In this document: positions 5,835 through 9,106 of the stretch, in pieces
How positions within the stretch are numbered: position 1 is the first letter of the stretch
Layout: each line of letters begins with the position of its first letter
Origin: Burkholderiales bacterium
GTDB taxonomy: Bacteria; Pseudomonadota; Gammaproteobacteria; Burkholderiales; Burkholderiaceae_C
Direction of reading: 5' to 3'
DNA length: 9,106 bases
NCBI GenBank assembly: GCA_011390055.1
Contig: JAABTC010000049.1
Location: forward strand, 1 to 9,106
Program-made: the position numbers and the translations under genes
The notes under the pieces: model-generated
Databases searched by the model: none
Seen by the model: only the letters and a program-made list of their open reading frames with translations
What the model was told of the DNA's origin: nothing

Positions 5835-8098
5835 AGAGCCAGGCGGTCGACGCGGCCGCCACCGCACCGATCGTCCTGCTGGACCTGGACGCCGCGGCCG
5901 GCGCGCCGGCCGATGCGGGGGGCGAGGGCCTGGCGATGCTGGTGCGCGCACGTGCCTTCGCCGAGCCGCTGCTGGTCGGTCACACGCTGGACAGCGGCGA
6001 GCCTGCGCTGGCGCATGCCGACGGCGTGGCGCGGGTGCTTGAAACGATCGGGGCTTCGCCGGCGATGCGCGCGGCGGCCTACCTCGTCTACGCCGGCGAC
6101 CGCCTGCAACGCCCCGAAGAAGTGGTGGCGCAGGCTTTCGGCGACAGCCAGGCCAGCCTCGTCGGCCACACGCGCAAGCTGGTGCAGATCCAGCGCGCGG
6201 CACGGCGGGCCCAGCCCGTCGGCGGTGGGGGTGGCGACGGCGCGGCCCAGGCGCAGCAGACCGAGCGGGTGCGCAAGATGCTGCTCGCGTTCTCGCGCGA
6301 TCTGCGCGTGGTGCTGCTGCGCCTGGCCTCGCGCTTGCAGACCTTGCGCTGGCATGCCGCCGCGCGCGTCGAGTGCCCGGCAGCGCTGGCGCAGGAATCG
6401 CTGCTGGTTTTCGCGCCACTGGCCAACCGCCTGGGCATCTGGCAGATCAAGTGGGAGCTCGAAGACCTGTCGTTCCGCTTTCTGCAGCCCGACGATTACC
6501 GCCGCGTGGCCGGCTGGCTCGACGGCACGCGGCGCGAGCGCGAGGCGGCCATCGAAGCGCTGCGCGAGCAGCTGTCGGAACTGCTGCGCTCGCAGGGCCT
6601 GAGTGCCGAGGTGCACGGGCGGCCCAAGCACCTCTACAGCATCTGGAAGAAGATGCAGGGCAAGCAGGTGCCCATCGCCGACGTGCTCGACCTGCTGGCG
6701 CTGCGCGTGGTGGTGCACGACGTGGCCGACTGCTACGCGGTGCTGGCCCGCGTGCATGCCCGTTGGCCCGCACTGGCCGACGAGTTCGACGACTACATCG
6801 CGCGGCCCAAGGGCAACGGCTACCAATCGCTGCACACCGTGGTGAAGTCCGACGCCGGGCAGGCGGTGGAGATCCAGATCCGCACCCAGGCGATGCACGA
6901 GCATGCCGAGTTCGGCGTGGCCGCGCACTGGGCCTACAAGGAAGCCGGCGTGAAGGGCTACGCCGGCGTCAGCACTGCCGGCAGCCAGGACGAGCGCATC
7001 GCGCAGGCACGCAAGGCGGTGCTGCGCCAGTTGCTGGCCTGGGAGCGTGATTTCGCCAAGGACGCTCTCGACGCCGCGGGCGATGCAGCCGTGGTCGACG
7101 ACCGCATCTATGTGTTCACGCCGCAGGCTGCTGTCATCGAATTGAGCGCCGGCGCGACGCCGATCGACTTCGCTTATGCCCTGCATACCGACCTGGGCCA
7201 CCGCTGCCGCGGCGCCCGCGTCGACGGCCTGCAGGTGCCGCTGAACACGCCGCTGGCCAACGGGCAGACGGTGGAGATCACCAGCGTGCGCGAAGGCGGG
7301 CCCTCGCTCGACTGGCTCAACGCGGAGCTCGGGTACCTGGCGGCGCACCGCTCGCGCGCCAAGGTGCGCGCCTGGTTCAATGCGCAGGCCATGGCACAGA
7401 CGGTGGCGCGTGGACGCGAAGCGGTCGAACGCCTGTTGCAACGCGAAGGCAAGACGGCGCTCAAGCACGACGAACTGGCGACGCGGCTGGGCTTCAAGCA
7501 CGCCGAAGCGCTGTTCGAGGTGGTCGGCAAGGACGAGCTGTCGCTGCGCACGATCGAGCAGCTGCTGCGCCCGCCACCGCCGCATGCCGCTCCCGAGGCG
7601 CCGCTGCTCAAGCGCTCACGCGTGGGCGAGGGCGATGCGAAGAGCGGCGTGTTGGTGGTGGGTGTCGACTCGCTGATGACGAGCCTGTCGCGCTGCTGCC
7701 GGCCCGCCCCGCCCGACGCCGTCGAAGGCTACGTGACGCGCGGCAAGGGCGTGGCCATCCACCGCCGCAACTGCACCAACCTGCGCCACCTGAAGGAGCG
7801 TGCCCCCGAACGCGCCATCGCCGTCGAGTGGGGCCAGTCCCGCCATGAGGGCGCGCTGTACCCGATCGACGTGCTCGTCGAAGCGGGTGACCGGCCCGGG
7901 CTGCTGCGCGACATCACCGAAGTCTTCGCACGCGAGAAGGTCAACGTCACGGCCGCCAAGAGCCAAAGCCTGAAGGGCAGCGGCGGCGCGGTGGCGTGGA
8001 TGACGTTCACCGTCGAAGTGGCGCGTACCGAGCGGCTCTCGCAGGTGCTGGCGCATGTGGCCGCGATCCCCGGCGTGCGCCACGCGCGCCGCAAGTGA
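5831..8098 (+). CDS. relA: RelA, ppGpp synthetase (monofunctional, HD-inactive)
   Basis: This 755-aa ribosome-associated enzyme transfers pyrophosphate from ATP to GDP or GTP during amino-acid starvation. The N-terminal hydrolase domain is degenerate: where hydrolases carry HD, residues 84-90 read YLVYAGD, so hydrolysis is not expected. The synthetase domain shows GRPKHLYSIWKKM (R264, K266), metal ligands D287 and E347 (VEIQIRT), and EFDD (318-321), the acidic motif of RelA rather than the RxKD of bifunctional SpoT/Rel; Y331 in GNGYQSLH should stack on the nucleotide. TGS covers about 423-485, the zinc-binding segment has C622, C623, H644 and C648, and ACT covers 677-755. E. coli RelA is 744 aa. 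The start at 5831 overlaps the hydrolase stop (ATGA); an in-frame extension upstream would lie inside the hydrolase gene. A separate SpoT-type hydrolase should exist elsewhere. Confidence 0.95.
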   Translation: MKSQAVDAAATAPIVLLDLDAAAGAPADAGGEGLAMLVRARAFAEPLLVGHTLDSGEPALAHADGVARVLETIGASPAMRAAAYLVYAGDRLQRPEEVVAQAFGDSQASLVGHTRKLVQIQRAARRAQPVGGGGGDGAAQAQQTERVRKMLLAFSRDLRVVLLRLASRLQTLRWHAAARVECPAALAQESLLVFAPLANRLGIWQIKWELEDLSFRFLQPDDYRRVAGWLDGTRREREAAIEALREQLSELLRSQGLSAEVHGRPKHLYSIWKKMQGKQVPIADVLDLLALRVVVHDVADCYAVLARVHARWPALADEFDDYIARPKGNGYQSLHTVVKSDAGQAVEIQIRTQAMHEHAEFGVAAHWAYKEAGVKGYAGVSTAGSQDERIAQARKAVLRQLLAWERDFAKDALDAAGDAAVVDDRIYVFTPQAAVIELSAGATPIDFAYALHTDLGHRCRGARVDGLQVPLNTPLANGQTVEITSVREGGPSLDWLNAELGYLAAHRSRAKVRAWFNAQAMAQTVARGREAVERLLQREGKTALKHDELATRLGFKHAEALFEVVGKDELSLRTIEQLLRPPPPHAAPEAPLLKRSRVGEGDAKSGVLVVGVDSLMTSLSRCCRPAPPDAVEGYVTRGKGVAIHRRNCTNLRHLKERAPERAIAVEWGQSRHEGALYPIDVLVEAGDRPGLLRDITEVFAREKVNVTAAKSQSLKGSGGAVAWMTFTVEVARTERLSQVLAHVAAIPGVRHARRK

Positions 8099-8127
8099 GG
8101 CGGCGAAGGACGGCGAAAGAGCGCTGC

Positions 8128-8133
8128 TACACT
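8128..8133 (+). promoter_or_regulatory. Possible -10 element of tRNA-Val with GC-rich discriminator
   Basis: TACACT matches the -10 consensus at 4 of 6 positions and lies 12 nt before the mature tRNA. ACCGCCC follows directly. Such a GC-rich discriminator is typical of stable-RNA promoters repressed by ppGpp. No recognisable -35 is present. Just upstream, CGGCGAAGGA and CGGCGAAAGA form a tandem pair at 8101-8120 (9 of 10 identical) of unknown meaning. Confidence 0.35.
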
Positions 8134-8145
8134 ACCGCCCTTCTC

Positions 8146-8222
8146 AGGCGCGTAGCTCAGCTGGTTAGAGCACCACCTTGACATGGTGGGGGTCGTTGGT
8201 TCGAGTCCAATCGCGCCTACCA
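8146..8222 (+). tRNA. tRNA-Val (anticodon GAC)
   Basis: A complete 77-nt cloverleaf with encoded CCA. The acceptor stem AGGCGCG/CGCGCCT is followed by ACCA. The D arm is GCTC/GAGC, the anticodon stem CCACC/GGTGG carries loop TTGACAT with anticodon GAC at 8180-8182, and the T arm GTTGG/CCAAT has the TTCGAGT loop with one G-T pair. It reads valine codons GUC/GUU. It starts 48 nt after relA and ends in a strong terminator, so it is probably a single-gene unit. Confidence 0.97.
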
Positions 8223-8239
8223 AAAACGGTAGGAAGAAC

Positions 8240-8271
8240 AAGCACTTAGCGGAGACGCTAGGTGCTTTTTT
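8240..8271 (+). terminator. Rho-independent terminator of tRNA-Val
   Basis: AAGCACTTAGCG (8240-8251), loop GAGA, then CGCTAGGTGCTT (8256-8267) form a 12-bp stem with one T-G pair, running into a run of six T (8266-8271). It begins 18 nt after the CCA end. The structure is a textbook intrinsic terminator and could also serve relA read-through transcripts. Confidence 0.9.
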
Positions 8272-8278
8272 CTTGCGG

Positions 8279-8298
8279 GTACGGAAAAAGTACGGAAA
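8279..8298 (+). repeat. Direct repeat GTACGGAAA between tRNA-Val and the IS
   Basis: GTACGGAAA occurs at 8279-8287 and again at 8290-8298, separated by AA. It lies between the tRNA terminator and the transposase stop codon. Its role is unknown: it could be a remnant of an integration junction downstream of the tRNA, an IS-linked sequence, or chance. Confidence 0.45.
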
Positions 8299-8321
8299 TG
8301 CTGTGCGCAAGTCGCTTGACT

Positions 8322-9106
8322 TCAGATCATGCGAGCCATGCATCTGAGAACTGCCCGCCCACCACTGCTGTGCCCACCCCAACTGCTCGACTGTTCGGCT
8401 GCTCCCACACTGTTTTCCATGAGGGTTCGGCGCGCCAGGTAACTCAGCGCGCTGTGGCGCCGGCGCGGGTTGTACCAACCCTCGATCCAAGTGAACAACG
8501 CAAGGCGCGCTTCGGTCTTGGTCTGCCAGCTCTTGCGGTCGATCAGCTCGTACTCGAGGCTGGCGAAGAAGCTATCAGCCATCGCGTTGTCGTAGGCATC
8601 GCCGACGCTGCCCATAGAGGGACGCACGCCCATCTTTTTGCAGCGGTCTCCGAAGGCGATGCTGGCGTACTGGCTGCCCTGGTCGCTGTGGTGGATCACG
8701 CCTTCGGGTCTGCGCTGCTGCAGCGCCATGTTCAGCGCGTTGAGCACCAGCTCGGCAGCCATCGTCTCACCAATGGCCCAGCCCACCACACGCCTGCTCC
8801 AGGCGTCGAGCACGACGGCCAGGTAGATGAACCCGGCCCAGGTGGGCACGTAGGTCATGTCGGCCACCCACAGCTGGTTGGGGCCATCGGCTTTGAACTT
8901 GCGTTGCACGAGGTCGGGCGCTTTGGCGTCGTGGCGGCTGCTTCGCGTCGTGACGGTGAAGCCACGGCGTCGGCTGATGCCGCGGATGCTGTGGCTTCTC
9001 ATGAGCCTCGCCACGCGCTTGCGACTCACGACAACACCTTGGTCGATCAGCTCGGCGCGCACACGTGGCATGCCATAGGTGTGGTGCGAGTCGGCGTGCA
9101 CTGCAC
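8322..9106 (-). mobile_element. IS3-family insertion sequence, right part (truncated by window edge)
   Basis: The element is identified from its OrfB transposase. Its other end, OrfA and the left inverted repeat lie beyond 9106. The transposase 3' end points toward the tRNA gene. I could not fix the terminal inverted repeat: IS3 ends usually begin 5'-TG, and TG at 8345 (TGAGAACTGCCCGCCC) is one candidate, which would put the last few codons of the transposase outside the element. No target duplication can be checked with one end missing. Confidence 0.8.
8322..9106 (-). CDS. IS3-family transposase OrfB, 5' partial
   Basis: The reading frame enters from the right edge and ends at 8322; the first possible start in the window, a GTG at 9101, falls in VHADSHHTYGMPRVRAEL, which is internal in OrfB proteins, so the gene begins outside. 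Counting from that Val, residues about 10-40 hold the HTYGMPRVRAEL and RKRVARLM region before the integrase core. The core has D81 (WVADMTYVPT) and D140 (IHHSDQGSQYAS). Exactly 35 residues later, where the catalytic Glu is expected, stands D176 (YDNAMADSFFASL; codon GAT). EGWYNPRRRHSALSYL marks the core end, followed by a tail of about 38 residues. In intact elements OrfB is made as an OrfAB fusion by programmed -1 frameshifting; that region is not visible. No frameshift or stop breaks the visible part. Confidence 0.9.
   Translation of the reverse strand, partial: AVHADSHHTYGMPRVRAELIDQGVVVSRKRVARLMRSHSIRGISRRRGFTVTTRSSRHDAKAPDLVQRKFKADGPNQLWVADMTYVPTWAGFIYLAVVLDAWSRRVVGWAIGETMAAELVLNALNMALQQRRPEGVIHHSDQGSQYASIAFGDRCKKMGVRPSMGSVGDAYDNAMADSFFASLEYELIDRKSWQTKTEARLALFTWIEGWYNPRRRHSALSYLARRTLMENSVGAAEQSSSWGGHSSGGRAVLRCMARMI

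Noticed and set aside
5831..6300. RelA as a bifunctional synthetase/hydrolase (SpoT/Rel type)
   Set aside because: The HD metal-binding motif is absent and the synthetase has the EFDD rather than the RxKD signature, so a monofunctional RelA is the better call.
5639..7585. Minus-strand open frame of 648 codons opposite relA
   Set aside because: The full set of RelA domains on the plus strand explains this DNA. The antisense product is low-complexity and lacks a recognisable domain or ribosome site.
7729..8490. Minus-strand frame crossing tRNA-Val, containing GAIGLEPTTPTMSRWCSNQ
   Set aside because: This peptide is the known spurious translation of the tRNA strand opposite; the frame also crosses the terminator, the relA end and the transposase gene.

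Overview
The window looks like chromosomal housekeeping DNA from a GC-rich betaproteobacterium of the order Burkholderiales, perhaps near the Rubrivivax/Leptothrix/Roseateles or Comamonadaceae groups. The grounds are high G+C with G/C-rich third codon positions, OmpR, 3-hydroxybutyrate dehydrogenase and RelA proteins of betaproteobacterial type, and a tRNA-Val(GAC) of the form I know from Burkholderiales. The assignment rests on remembered family patterns, not on a search.

Layout. (1) 3-887 (+): 3' part of a gene in which IspD and IspF, two enzymes of the MEP isoprenoid pathway, form one continuous reading frame. (2) 888-1045: intergenic DNA with a long imperfect palindrome of the REP-like kind. 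(3) 1046-3172 (-): two-component operon ompR-envZ, transcribed right to left. (4) 3173-3357: divergent control region with two TGTAACA copies, then 3358-4104 (+), an exported SIMPL/DUF541 protein. (5) A perfect short hairpin at 4102-4120 separates it from the convergent bdhA gene (4126-4896, -), a 3-hydroxybutyrate dehydrogenase. (6) A 53-bp divergent spacer, then 4950-8098 (+): an alpha/beta hydrolase whose stop overlaps the start of relA (ATGA), giving a probable two-gene operon. (7) 8146-8222 (+): tRNA-Val(GAC) with a strong intrinsic terminator. (8) 8322-9106 (-): the 3' part of an IS3-family transposase gene that runs off the right edge.

How it fits together. The genes cover isoprenoid precursor synthesis, envelope/osmotic signalling, degradation of polyhydroxybutyrate (PHB) monomers and the stringent response. 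The most suggestive neighbourhood is bdhA back to back with hydrolase-relA, which places PHB-carbon use beside the ppGpp synthetase. The right end, tRNA gene followed by IS DNA, looks like the start of an accessory region.

I found no CRISPR array, defence system, toxin-antitoxin pair, phage gene or clearly undescribed multigene system. The points most worth checking are the ispD-ispF fusion, the Asp in place of the catalytic Glu in the transposase, the REP-like palindrome, the possible OmpR autoregulatory sites and the tRNA/IS boundary.
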